This document shows, piece by piece, positions 29,471 to 39,390 of a DNA stretch of 64,000 nt. How positions within the stretch are numbered: the first letter of the stretch is position 1; each line of letters opens with the position of its first letter. The notes beneath the pieces are model-generated. The model was not told the DNA's origin. It did no database searches and worked only from the letters and a program-made list of their open reading frames with translations. The position numbers and the translations under genes were made by a program. Source of the DNA: Bacteroidota bacterium (lineage in GTDB: Bacteria > Bacteroidota > Bacteroidia > Bacteroidales > JAADJA01); contig JAHLKX010000010.1 of NCBI GenBank assembly GCA_020444515.1, forward strand, positions 62,001-126,000, written 5' to 3'.

Positions 29471-30823
29471 ATGGCTAATATATTCACTCAATCCATCGAT
29501 CCTCCTTTCACCAAACAAAGTGTAAGCGAGTACTTTATCGACCCCATGTTCATGGCCGAAGACATCAGGGGTGCAATTACTGTAAGAACCGACATCAAAG
29601 GAACAGAGAAATTAAACCGCATTTCACGCCCTTCAATGATCACTAAACCAAAGGTCAATCCTGGGTTTTATCCTTCCGGGACATTTGAATTGACAACTTC
29701 TGAAATAACAGTCAAACCCATGGCCATCGAATTTGAACAGAATGGTCGGGAGTTCTGGGGATCCATTGCAGAACAGCTTTTGGCCTCAGGTTATAAAGAG
29801 GATGATGTGGAACAAATGTCTAATCCCGACATCTGGAACAAGATCATGCTCCCCATCATTGCTCAGGCAGGTCAAAATGACCTTGTCCGTCAAATGTTCT
29901 TTGCTGATCCTGTCAATGAAGTATTGGCTACAGGAAAACCCAATGGCACAGTCAATGAAAACTATTCCGGCTACACCGGTTTTCTGACTCACTTCCTTGC
30001 TGATTTATATGCAGGAACTATTCCAGCAGCACTGCACATTAAAATTGACTCTTCTGTAACTCCTGTCAAAGCAGAGAAGATTTTAACTTATACAGCCAAC
30101 ACGGATACAAGGATCACAGTTACCATCAATGGCGTTGATTACAATGAGAATTACGATACAAATGCTACCACTACGGTGGTTAACTGGTTAGCTTCTCACA
30201 AAGCAGCTATCGAAGCCAGAGCCGGTATCAATGGAGTGCTGGTAACCAACCCCTCTGGTGCGCAAATCAAGGTAGTTTCAAAATATGGCGGCCAGTCTTT
30301 CGATTTTACCGCTGTTGCTGATGGTTCAGGTTCATTTGCTCAATCTGGTGTAGTGGCTGCTGTGAAAGCCTCAACTTTGGACACAGATGAAGCGGATGCT
30401 ACCCTCGAACAAATGATCGACAACATGCCTTCTGAATTACTGGAATTAAATCCAATCTTTATGATTACCCGGTCTATGTGGAGGAACCTGTTCAAAACAT
30501 GGAAAAGCCTGGGGACTGAAACAGCCAATGAGATCACTTTCAAAGGCATCAAAGTTCCTACTTATGAGGGTATTCCTATCATCATCCGCCCCGATTGGGA
30601 TATTTGGATCAAGGCATCATTCAATGATATTTTGCCTCACAGGGCAATCCTTACTACTCAAAAGAACCTTTTGTTTGGAACCGATGCCACAACCGACAGT
30701 GAAATGATGGAAACCTGGTACAATCAGGATGAACAGAAAAGGCGTTACAGGGTGCAGTACAAAGCCCAAACCGCCTATTTACATAAAGAACTTGTTGTTT
30801 TAGCAGGCTTCAAGGATGACTAA
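29471..30823 (+). CDS. phage major capsid protein with inserted domain
   Basis: Position between protease and portal; C-terminal YRVQYKAQTAYLHKELVVLAGF; Ig/beta-type insertion near residues 190-300. Confidence 0.75.
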   Translation: MANIFTQSIDPPFTKQSVSEYFIDPMFMAEDIRGAITVRTDIKGTEKLNRISRPSMITKPKVNPGFYPSGTFELTTSEITVKPMAIEFEQNGREFWGSIAEQLLASGYKEDDVEQMSNPDIWNKIMLPIIAQAGQNDLVRQMFFADPVNEVLATGKPNGTVNENYSGYTGFLTHFLADLYAGTIPAALHIKIDSSVTPVKAEKILTYTANTDTRITVTINGVDYNENYDTNATTTVVNWLASHKAAIEARAGINGVLVTNPSGAQIKVVSKYGGQSFDFTAVADGSGSFAQSGVVAAVKASTLDTDEADATLEQMIDNMPSELLELNPIFMITRSMWRNLFKTWKSLGTETANEITFKGIKVPTYEGIPIIIRPDWDIWIKASFNDILPHRAILTTQKNLLFGTDATTDSEMMETWYNQDEQKRRYRVQYKAQTAYLHKELVVLAGFKDD

Positions 30824-30861
30824 ATCTCAGGTAAATGTCTCATTAAATGCCTGTGTGGTGG

Positions 30862-30915
30862 CACTCCCCCTGCTGAGCTTGTCGAAGCAAGGGGGGTGTC
30901 CGCCCACTGGCGGAC
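30862..30915. repeat. REP-like double hairpin between MCP and portal genes
   Basis: CACTCCCCCTGC-TGAGCTTGTCGAA-GCAAGGGGGGTG followed by GTCCGCC-CACT-GGCGGAC. Confidence 0.7.
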
Positions 30916-30927
30916 GGGGGATGTTAT

Positions 30928-32199
30928 ATGTCTTACAAGCTTTTTGAATATAAATATACGCCATTATTAAATTTGTTCGAGTCCGACTTCATCGATCTCG
31001 ACAACGCCTATGATTTTATCCCATTTGGTGAAGATAACCTCATCCCCCAGCAAATTGTCCAATTATCACGGAGTGTAGCTGTTCATAGAGCAATACTTAA
31101 CAGTAAAGCCTTTTTCGTTGCCGGAAATGGATTTGTAACAGAAGACAAAATCCTGTCCGATTTTCTTTTAAAGGTCAATAATTATGATGAAAACCTGCGT
31201 GATGTATTCTTTAAGCTGTTGTTTGATGAATTGAATATTGGTAATGCATACCTGGAACTGATCACTGATAAAAATAAATCCTTTTTAATGCTTTACCATA
31301 TTGACGGAAGTAAATGCAGATTATCAGCTAAGGAAGATACCATTTTGATCCATCCCGATTGGAGTATTTACAAAGGAAAAAGGGATGAACTAACAGAAGA
31401 AATTCCTCTCTATCCATATTACAGTAAGGATGAAAACAAGCTATACCATACTGTTATCCACATCAAACAATACGAGCCGGAATTTTACCACTATGGTTTG
31501 CCTACCTGGTATGCCGGCCTGAACAGTGTGATCATTGCAGGTCTTACTGATGTCTGGAATCAATCAAGGCTGGAAAAACAATTCAATGCATCAGGTTTGT
31601 TGGTCATTCCCGGAGTTAATGATGATAAGGATGCTGAAACCCTCGATGCTGAATTTGATAAGTTTAAGGGTAGTGCCAATGAAAGGAGCCATGACCTGAT
31701 AGTCCAATATCTAAAAGATTTAGGTCCTGGTCAACAAAGGGATGTTGCCCAGTACATCGAATTTAAAACTAATGAGGAAGGCAACTGGATTGAATTACAT
31801 AGGCAGGCACATACAAACTTGTTATCCATTCACAATTGGTTTAAAAGCCTGGCCAGTTTCTTTGGTGAAAAGACTGGTTTCGATACAGCCAGGATACTTA
31901 ACGAGTACGAAATAGCTTTAAATACAACCATCAGGGTTTACCAGTCTAAATACATCAATCTATTCAAAAGAATTTTCACTGATTTTGGTTTTAATCCTGA
32001 TAGTCTGGCAATCACAAATGAAAGTCCTGTTTACCGTATCCACCCCATCAAATATGTCTGGGAAGTTCGCCGTGAAATGGGTCTTGATTACAATCCCAAA
32101 GATCCCAAACAGCAACTATTTTACAGTGAGCTGAAAAATAAATTCACAACGCAAATTGATAAAGATTCAATCGACAATGAAATTGAAAGTACTAAATAA
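30928..32199 (+). CDS. phage portal protein
   Basis: FIPFGEDNLIPQQIVQLSRSVAVHRAILNSKAFFVAGNGF; size and context. Confidence 0.8.
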   Translation: MSYKLFEYKYTPLLNLFESDFIDLDNAYDFIPFGEDNLIPQQIVQLSRSVAVHRAILNSKAFFVAGNGFVTEDKILSDFLLKVNNYDENLRDVFFKLLFDELNIGNAYLELITDKNKSFLMLYHIDGSKCRLSAKEDTILIHPDWSIYKGKRDELTEEIPLYPYYSKDENKLYHTVIHIKQYEPEFYHYGLPTWYAGLNSVIIAGLTDVWNQSRLEKQFNASGLLVIPGVNDDKDAETLDAEFDKFKGSANERSHDLIVQYLKDLGPGQQRDVAQYIEFKTNEEGNWIELHRQAHTNLLSIHNWFKSLASFFGEKTGFDTARILNEYEIALNTTIRVYQSKYINLFKRIFTDFGFNPDSLAITNESPVYRIHPIKYVWEVRREMGLDYNPKDPKQQLFYSELKNKFTTQIDKDSIDNEIESTK

Positions 32200-32210
32200 A
32201 TGAGGGTGCC

Positions 32211-32678
32211 ATGTTAATAACAGTAAGAGAAGTCATAGAATTAGCCTACATAACTTTGATAGATGATAACCTGATCAAGGAGGAAATTATTGACGCTGCT
32301 GAAAAAACCTACATTAAGCCGGTTTTGACTACCGATCTATACAATGGTGTAATTTCCAATCCGGCATCATATACAGCCCTAATTGATCCCTATATCAAAC
32401 CCTGCCTTGCATTTTACGTGAAATACCTTATCTACAGCCAGCAGTTATTTGAAACGGCCGAATATAGTAGCCCCGATCCGACTAAAGGCCCTGAATTGCT
32501 CGACCCTTCAAATGCAGCGCTTATAACCAATGATGTTCATCAGAGCATTATAAAAGATATTTTATTCATTGCCAGGCAAAAGGAAAAAACATTGATCGAA
32601 TACCTCGACAAACAAGCCTTTGAACTACGCCAGGCTCCTACTATAAAAAGAATCAGTGGAATAATAATTAAATCTTAA
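32211..32678 (+). CDS. head completion/connector-like protein (DUF6712-like)
   Basis: EIIDAAEKTYIKPVLTTDLYNGV...YIKPCLAFYVKYLIY, downstream of portal. Confidence 0.65.
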   Translation: MLITVREVIELAYITLIDDNLIKEEIIDAAEKTYIKPVLTTDLYNGVISNPASYTALIDPYIKPCLAFYVKYLIYSQQLFETAEYSSPDPTKGPELLDPSNAALITNDVHQSIIKDILFIARQKEKTLIEYLDKQAFELRQAPTIKRISGIIIKS

Positions 32679-32682
32679 AATC

Positions 32683-32937
32683 ATGAGAAATCAAAATAAA
32701 TTCTTCAGTCCCAACGGCCAGCTTCGCATTGATGATACATTGGTGCACGATGGCGATTGGCACACCATAACGGTCAGTGATGATGCCAGGTTTAATAAAC
32801 TTTACGATGGTAATGTCAATATTTTAACTCGAGATAATTTATCCGGTAAAACCATCAAATACACCGATCAGCCATTAACAGGTCGTTTCACTCAAATTCA
32901 ATTGCTATCAGGTGTTATTTATGCTAACAGAAATTAA
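32683..32937 (+). CDS. small phage structural/decoration-like protein
   Basis: 84 aa, beta-rich, in head operon with 5-nt and 3-nt gaps to its neighbours. Confidence 0.5.
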   Translation: MRNQNKFFSPNGQLRIDDTLVHDGDWHTITVSDDARFNKLYDGNVNILTRDNLSGKTIKYTDQPLTGRFTQIQLLSGVIYANRN

Positions 32938-32939
32938 TA

Positions 32940-33569
32940 ATGCTGTCAAGGAATAACATATCAATCCTTCGTAAATCAATACCTCCTCAGGTAGAACTGG
33001 ACTTTTGTTTACTTTTTAGCGGCAATGGAAACATCAAAATTGATAATTTGAATCAATATGTTGATTATCGTAATGATTTTCAACTTGATATTGAATTTAA
33101 CGTCAAATCCTTTCCCCTCGAAGGATATATGTGGCTGATAAATTCCTGTATTGATGCTGAAAACAATAAAATGGGTACTGCAATTGATGGGGTAAATCTA
33201 TATGTCCAAATTGATAGAGGCTCAGGTGATATATCGGAGCTATATTTGCCTTTTTCTGATTCAGGTTCCTGGCATCAGCTTTCCATCATAAACAATCGAG
33301 GCACATTGTCTGCTGCCCTTGATCACGAAGAGTTACTTTTAAATCATGAACCGGCTCTTCATCTACCCGATTCATTGGGTTTTATACTCGCTGCCAATAC
33401 AGCATTATTGGATGGCCTTATTGGTTATGTTGATAATATCCTGCTTACTGATTTACGGGCCCCAATAGCTCAATATTTATTAAATGAAGGAGAGGGTGAT
33501 ACAGCTTATGACTCCGTCAATGGTTTCAATGGTATCATTACTAAAGGTGATTGGCAATTGCATATTTAA
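32940..33569 (+). CDS. LamG/concanavalin-like domain protein
   Basis: VDYRNDFQLDIEFNVKSFPLEGYMWLINS...GSWHQLSIINNRGTLSAALD...LLDGLIGYVDNILL. Confidence 0.65.
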   Translation: MLSRNNISILRKSIPPQVELDFCLLFSGNGNIKIDNLNQYVDYRNDFQLDIEFNVKSFPLEGYMWLINSCIDAENNKMGTAIDGVNLYVQIDRGSGDISELYLPFSDSGSWHQLSIINNRGTLSAALDHEELLLNHEPALHLPDSLGFILAANTALLDGLIGYVDNILLTDLRAPIAQYLLNEGEGDTAYDSVNGFNGIITKGDWQLHI

Positions 33570-36500
33570 TCCCTCACACACCTTATGCTCAATCCATGTG
33601 TAACCCCAATACCAAGACTCATTAAAAATCCATAATTATAACTTACACCGGTAGCGACAGTCATGCTACCATTTTCAGTTGATGTCCACATATAACTAAA
33701 AGATCCAACATCAAGAACCCAATTATAATTCGGATACCAATTCCCAGCAGGAAGAATACCCATACCAAATTCATTTGTTCCGTAATTTGTAAGACTTTCA
33801 TTCCACCTAGGATGATCTGTTGTATTACACCCCCCCCCAAGAGGTGAATTCACTTGTCTACAAGATTTCAATTTATTAGCGACATTATCTTCAGTAATAC
33901 CTATGAAGTTTGTAACTAAGTATTCTTCTAATTCATCCCATTCGGACCGGCTAGGTATGTGCCAGCCATCAGGACAAATGCCCTGAACTCCACTTGGATT
34001 CGTGTTACTACTTACAGCTCCATTCATTATCGTGCTCCAATCATACAACCCACCATATATATTACAATAATTGGTATCATTATTAATACAATGGCGTATG
34101 ATACTATTTCCAGCGAAATCTTTTGTTGTTTTTATATTTTCAGCCATCCAACACTGATTCCCAATTAAAACAGTATTGTATTGATTCCCGTCAATATCAG
34201 TAATTTGAGTTCCACATTGCAATGTGTCTTCTCCCAATGTACTGAAGGAAATTTCATTTCCGTAAGCCGTGCCCACGCTATTTGTAGCATAAGCACTTAA
34301 ATAATATAAAGTTCCTTGATCTAAACCTGAAATATTTGAAATAAATAAACCAACACCTGAACCCTCAATTGTATGAGCATCCAAAATTGTAGGGTTCTGG
34401 GAAATACTCCAACAAACACCATATGCTGTAACAGGAGAACCTCCATCATTAATTACATTACCACCAGATGTAGCAGTGGTATTAGTAATATTTGTCACAC
34501 CTTCAGTTGTCAGTGATGGTATATTAGGTTGAATTGTTGTGAAAGTTACCTCATTTCCATATGATGTGCCACTATTATTTGTTGCATAAGTTTTAATATA
34601 GTATGTTGTGCCAGGAACTAATCCAGTAATATCATCGTTAAAAACAGTAAGTGAATCAATTGTCCCTAAATCAGTCTTATCATTAAGAATTGTTGGGTTT
34701 GGACTAGTTGACCAGCAATGCCCATATTGCTCAATTATTGAGCTACCAATATTTACAATTTCACCTGTTAAATTTACACTTGTATATGTTATATTATTAA
34801 TACTCCCAGTTAAAACAGTTGATAAGTCTGTGTTTTTTAAACATCTTACTGAATTTCCATCTTTTTCATCTACCCAGTATCCTCTGTTGATTTGATTTGA
34901 ACTGGAATATAACATTCTAAAAATCGGATTTGTCCCACCGTTTCCTGAAGGGTCATAATTAGTTGAAGTCCAGTATAAACCATTATTATACATGCCATAA
35001 AATATGCTTGCTCCGTTACTGGTAGCTTCAAAAATAAAAGAACCTGTAGGTAGTGATGAGAATCCTAGACTATCATTGCCATTAGTGGTTGCAGACCACA
35101 TCCATCCATTAGTGGTCTTTAATTTATAAGCCACATCACTTCCTCTATCATCATCAAATATGTTCCATATTGGGTCCCCAACTCCAAACTGACTATCACA
35201 TGTTCCTTCAAGTATTTTGAACTCAGAATCTGTTGGAATATGCCATCCAGATGGACAAATACCTTGTGTTCCTTGTATTGAAGAATATTGCATCATTTCA
35301 TCCCAATTATATAGTCCGCCAAATAATTCACAATTTATTTCAAGATTATTATAACAATACTTTTCAATAATTCCATTATTCGTTTGTCCTATTTCAATAT
35401 TGGTCATCTTTCCGACATCCATATTTTCTTTAATCCAGCATTGGTCTCCTATTTTTATAGTATTATACCTCTGCCCACCATAATCAACATAGCTAATATC
35501 TTGACAAGGTTGCCCATTAAGTGTTTTTACATGCACTTGGTTGCCATATATAGTTTCACCATTTCTAATAGCATATGCCCGTAAATAATAAACAGTATTT
35601 TTATTTAGGCCTTCTAAAACTCCAGAAAATTCTCCGAAACCATTTCCTAAAGAAATATAGTTATTAATTAGGGTCGGATTTGTTTCAATATTCCAACATA
35701 TTCCTCTATCTTCTACTGCATATCCTCCATCATTAAATATAGTTGCATTACAAAAAATACTTGTTTGAGTTACGTAATAATTTTCTGAAATTTTAATTGA
35801 GTTAATAATATCTTTACTTTGATCATTAATACATCTAGCCGAAAACCCATAACCCATAAGGTTGTTATCATACCTGCCACTTGGATAAAAATGAATCCGC
35901 CTATATATCCCCTCAAGAATATCTATTCCTTTTGTAGAAGTCCAATGTTCTGAATAATCTTCCCATGCATAACTTCCGTCAGGATCAGGGAAACGCATAC
36001 CTGCACCCAATAATGAAAAACCAAATAAGTCATTTCCAACCCAACAAGATTCTGACCTTAAATTCAATCCTGCATCATTGCCACGTTCACCAACTTTATT
36101 CCATTCATCATCTCCAATATCAAAATAACTATCGGCATAACCTTCTAAAATCTTCCAATCATCATCTGTTGCTAAGTGCCATCCTTTAGGACAGGCTTCG
36201 ATGGCACTTTGCCAATCATAAAGTCTACCCTTGTTAATACAATTCGAAATATTATCATCATAGCACCAACTATTTATTGTATTAAAATTCAGATTTTCCT
36301 TGAACCAGCATTGATCACCAATTTGAATGGTATGATATAGTTTTCCATCTCTTTTGTCAACAAAATTTTCCCCGCAAATAAATTTTGGCAACTGAGAAAA
36401 CTTACCAGAGTTTTCATAAATAAAATCATTTTTATCAACATTATTTGTCTGTCCATCAAAATCAAAATCAGAGTTCAAATAGCCATTTTCACCCGCCTCT

Positions 36501-39085
36501 GATTTCCAGCTCAGATCTATATCATGAACATCGATTATGGCGTCGGAATTAGCATCACCGGCAACCATTCCCCATTTTCCGTTATCCAACTGACTATATC
36601 CATCCTCTCCAAGAAATATTGTATTTTCATTTACAGTGAAGTCTACAGGGTATTTATTATTCACTTTAATCAAAGGTTGTGAAGATAAAATTCCCAAATG
36701 GTTACGGTGCCAAATCGCTAAATATAATTCATTTTCAATCAACAAAGAAAATTGTATATTTTCACTTCCATTTTTGTTGATGATCGTTCCATCATCTAAT
36801 AATAAACATGCTTGCCTCACTTTTGGTGCAGCATCAAAAGCGGAATTAGCATCTTCACTATCTCTTAGTTCAAGTAATACCCAGTCAACAATGCTATTTT
36901 CTGTTAAATTAATTGTGCTCTCTGTTCCAAAATAATACCAAGGGAATTTATCAAAAGGTTGATCAATAGGTAATAGTTCTTCGTCAGATAAACTATTAGT
37001 CATATTTTGACTTAGGTAAGGACCCTCAAGGTAAACTTTTGCATTAACATATTTAGGTAAAGGATCAATGAATAACTCAATTTCTTCATCTCCCGATGGA
37101 TATCTTAAATTATCTGTTCCTTGCATAGCTTCAAAGTGATAATGGTGATACCCTTCATTAAATTGATTTGGCTGGGTAGTATAGGTAAAGTGCATTGTAT
37201 AATCCCCAGAAGACTGTCCTTGCATTTGAAATGTTTCATCATCAAATACCAAGTTAACAAATTCAGGTTCAATAAATGGATAAAAATAGTAATAGTAATC
37301 AATGTTAAATTCACGTATTATATCAGATTGTCCACTTTCAGGTTCAACAAATCCGTTTATAATTGAGCAAGCGTCTGTTGTTACGGTTATTTCTGAAGTA
37401 CCGGTCTCACCCTGATCATCTGTTGCCTTCACTTCGATATTATTCAATCCGTTCACTAAATTGATAGTTCCTGTAAAGTTTGGTTCCGAGTAATTTAAAT
37501 TTATCCATGAACTACCATTATTCTTAGCCATAACGCTTAAAATCTCCCTTCCGCAAATTTCACTTGAATAATCAACAGTGCCGAATAAATTTACTTGTGG
37601 TGTACTAATGAATGCTCCATCTTCAGGATTAGCAATATCTATAATTGGGTATGAGGGAGTTATATTCCAATCTTCATTAAATGGTATCCAAAAACTTTCA
37701 TTTGATTGCCAAGGTGTTATATCTGTATAATTCCATCTTGGCCATACACCTCCGTTTATTCCCCACCACTTATCAATAAATGTAAAATCCACATAGAAAT
37801 TTCCCTCATCAAGATTGTCAATTTCATTGCCATCAATTGTTATTACTTCTACAGGATGTTGGGGTTGCCAGCCAGTTGAGGTTGCATCCCATACATGCCA
37901 ATAAACTCTATCATAAGCTGGATCGTTTCTTTTGATTGTAAATCTCATAATAATATAGTCCACGTCACCTATTTCAGGGCTCTCGAAATCAACATCATAA
38001 TTTAGTATTATGTAATATTCATTATCATCCTCATTAAAGTATAAATTAACCCTTAAATATTTCTCAGGGTACATTCCCCAATTATGTTTATAAAATTTTG
38101 TGTATCCCAGATTACATGTACCAGCATATCCAGTTTCGGTGTTTTCAAGCATTTCAATAGCATTATTACTTTCTATCAGGCCCCTAAGACTCTGATAATC
38201 TACACATGACAAAAAATAGCTTATTGGTTGATCAATTAATTGCCATGCAACTTCCATAAATATATTATTAAAAATAACCATTGGAGATGTTGAAGTTAAT
38301 AGTATCGAAGCCTTGGGAATTGTTGTAAGATCACAGAGTGACTTCACAAAATGGTATGCCTCCTGATAACTAAAAGGCTGATTAACAGAAGTATAGCTTA
38401 ACAATTGATCTCCTATATAATACATATAAGTATATTCTGGTAATATTGAATTGAATGAAGCCCCTTCGATTGGCAATGGAAGATCTGCTAAACTTAGAAA
38501 ATTATTCTGCAACTCATATTCATTATAACCTTCAATAGCAATACTTAAGAGCTCATATTTTGAAATTTCTCCTAATAATGCAAATAAATCTTGACACTCT
38601 TCTATGGCTTGGATATGATATGATGTAACTTGCATTGGTGGTACTCTCTCATCTGTCATACAAGGAATTTCCGAATCTTTTGTTGTTTTTTGATAAAATG
38701 AATAGTTAAGTTTGAGCACGTCATTTATATATTTCTCCTGACTATTTTTATCAGAATATACTATGTAAGGTTGATATCCAATTACTGGTAATTTATTTAC
38801 AATATCCTTTTCGTCCTTTATAGCATCAAATTCATTATTAGAATGAATATGAAAAATATTGTATTTTTCTTTTTTTTGAATTATTGAGAATCCATTTTTA
38901 TTATTGAAGTAATCTTCAGCATTAATGGAATCATGTAACTTTATGTAAAAATCACTGGTAAGATAAGTGATTTCATCCTTATTCCAAACGCCTGATTTAA
39001 TTATGGAAAACACATTACTTACTTCCTGTGAAATTATACTTAATGGAATGATATTTAGTAGTATGATAATTACTCTTGTTTTCAT
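33566..39085 (-). CDS. 1839-aa secreted multi-domain protein with three FISUMP (Fibrobacter succinogenes major paralogous) domains, Fn3-like repeats and a dockerin/EF-hand-like segment
   Basis: Repeated YNTxxIGxQCWxxENx...GICPxGWHIPxxxEWxxLE...SxRCxxD; GDANSDAIIDVHDIDLSWKSEAGE; N-terminal signal-like segment. Confidence 0.88.
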   Translation of the reverse strand: MKTRVIIILLNIIPLSIISQEVSNVFSIIKSGVWNKDEITYLTSDFYIKLHDSINAEDYFNNKNGFSIIQKKEKYNIFHIHSNNEFDAIKDEKDIVNKLPVIGYQPYIVYSDKNSQEKYINDVLKLNYSFYQKTTKDSEIPCMTDERVPPMQVTSYHIQAIEECQDLFALLGEISKYELLSIAIEGYNEYELQNNFLSLADLPLPIEGASFNSILPEYTYMYYIGDQLLSYTSVNQPFSYQEAYHFVKSLCDLTTIPKASILLTSTSPMVIFNNIFMEVAWQLIDQPISYFLSCVDYQSLRGLIESNNAIEMLENTETGYAGTCNLGYTKFYKHNWGMYPEKYLRVNLYFNEDDNEYYIILNYDVDFESPEIGDVDYIIMRFTIKRNDPAYDRVYWHVWDATSTGWQPQHPVEVITIDGNEIDNLDEGNFYVDFTFIDKWWGINGGVWPRWNYTDITPWQSNESFWIPFNEDWNITPSYPIIDIANPEDGAFISTPQVNLFGTVDYSSEICGREILSVMAKNNGSSWINLNYSEPNFTGTINLVNGLNNIEVKATDDQGETGTSEITVTTDACSIINGFVEPESGQSDIIREFNIDYYYYFYPFIEPEFVNLVFDDETFQMQGQSSGDYTMHFTYTTQPNQFNEGYHHYHFEAMQGTDNLRYPSGDEEIELFIDPLPKYVNAKVYLEGPYLSQNMTNSLSDEELLPIDQPFDKFPWYYFGTESTINLTENSIVDWVLLELRDSEDANSAFDAAPKVRQACLLLDDGTIINKNGSENIQFSLLIENELYLAIWHRNHLGILSSQPLIKVNNKYPVDFTVNENTIFLGEDGYSQLDNGKWGMVAGDANSDAIIDVHDIDLSWKSEAGENGYLNSDFDFDGQTNNVDKNDFIYENSGKFSQLPKFICGENFVDKRDGKLYHTIQIGDQCWFKENLNFNTINSWCYDDNISNCINKGRLYDWQSAIEACPKGWHLATDDDWKILEGYADSYFDIGDDEWNKVGERGNDAGLNLRSESCWVGNDLFGFSLLGAGMRFPDPDGSYAWEDYSEHWTSTKGIDILEGIYRRIHFYPSGRYDNNLMGYGFSARCINDQSKDIINSIKISENYYVTQTSIFCNATIFNDGGYAVEDRGICWNIETNPTLINNYISLGNGFGEFSGVLEGLNKNTVYYLRAYAIRNGETIYGNQVHVKTLNGQPCQDISYVDYGGQRYNTIKIGDQCWIKENMDVGKMTNIEIGQTNNGIIEKYCYNNLEINCELFGGLYNWDEMMQYSSIQGTQGICPSGWHIPTDSEFKILEGTCDSQFGVGDPIWNIFDDDRGSDVAYKLKTTNGWMWSATTNGNDSLGFSSLPTGSFIFEATSNGASIFYGMYNNGLYWTSTNYDPSGNGGTNPIFRMLYSSSNQINRGYWVDEKDGNSVRCLKNTDLSTVLTGSINNITYTSVNLTGEIVNIGSSIIEQYGHCWSTSPNPTILNDKTDLGTIDSLTVFNDDITGLVPGTTYYIKTYATNNSGTSYGNEVTFTTIQPNIPSLTTEGVTNITNTTATSGGNVINDGGSPVTAYGVCWSISQNPTILDAHTIEGSGVGLFISNISGLDQGTLYYLSAYATNSVGTAYGNEISFSTLGEDTLQCGTQITDIDGNQYNTVLIGNQCWMAENIKTTKDFAGNSIIRHCINNDTNYCNIYGGLYDWSTIMNGAVSSNTNPSGVQGICPDGWHIPSRSEWDELEEYLVTNFIGITEDNVANKLKSCRQVNSPLGGGCNTTDHPRWNESLTNYGTNEFGMGILPAGNWYPNYNWVLDVGSFSYMWTSTENGSMTVATGVSYNYGFLMSLGIGVTHGLSIRCVRD

Positions 39086-39279
39086 AAATGAAATATATTT
39101 GGTGTGTAATAAGCAAATATATGAAATTTAACCTTTTAGCTAATATATTGGGTACTTATTGTATAAACTCCATATATTTCAGGATAAATATTGTTTTTAT
39201 TTTGATGAATAGTGAATTTCCATTTCATCTTAAATATCGCCCCTTCACCCTATCACAAAGCTATTTTCCATAAATTTTT

Positions 39280-39388
39280 TTAGCAAGCAAAATGAAAATT
39301 ATTTTTATTGGTTATTGGTTCATTCGCAAAATGTATAAAAATAATTTGGCTTACGCAATACCCTACCTTTCGTCATTTTACTTGCTAA
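39280..39388. repeat. nested long hairpin (16-bp outer stem, 13-bp inner stem)
   Basis: TTAGCAAGCAAAATGA (39280-39295) vs TCATTTTACTTGCTAA (39373-39388), one mismatch; AAATTATTTTTAT (39296-39308) vs ATAAAAATAATTT (39335-39347), perfect. Confidence 0.7.
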
Positions 39389-39390
39389 TC

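Noticed and set aside
33566-39085. Diversity-generating retroelement target
   Set aside because: FISUMP domains are plausible DGR targets, but no reverse transcriptase or template repeat was seen in the window.
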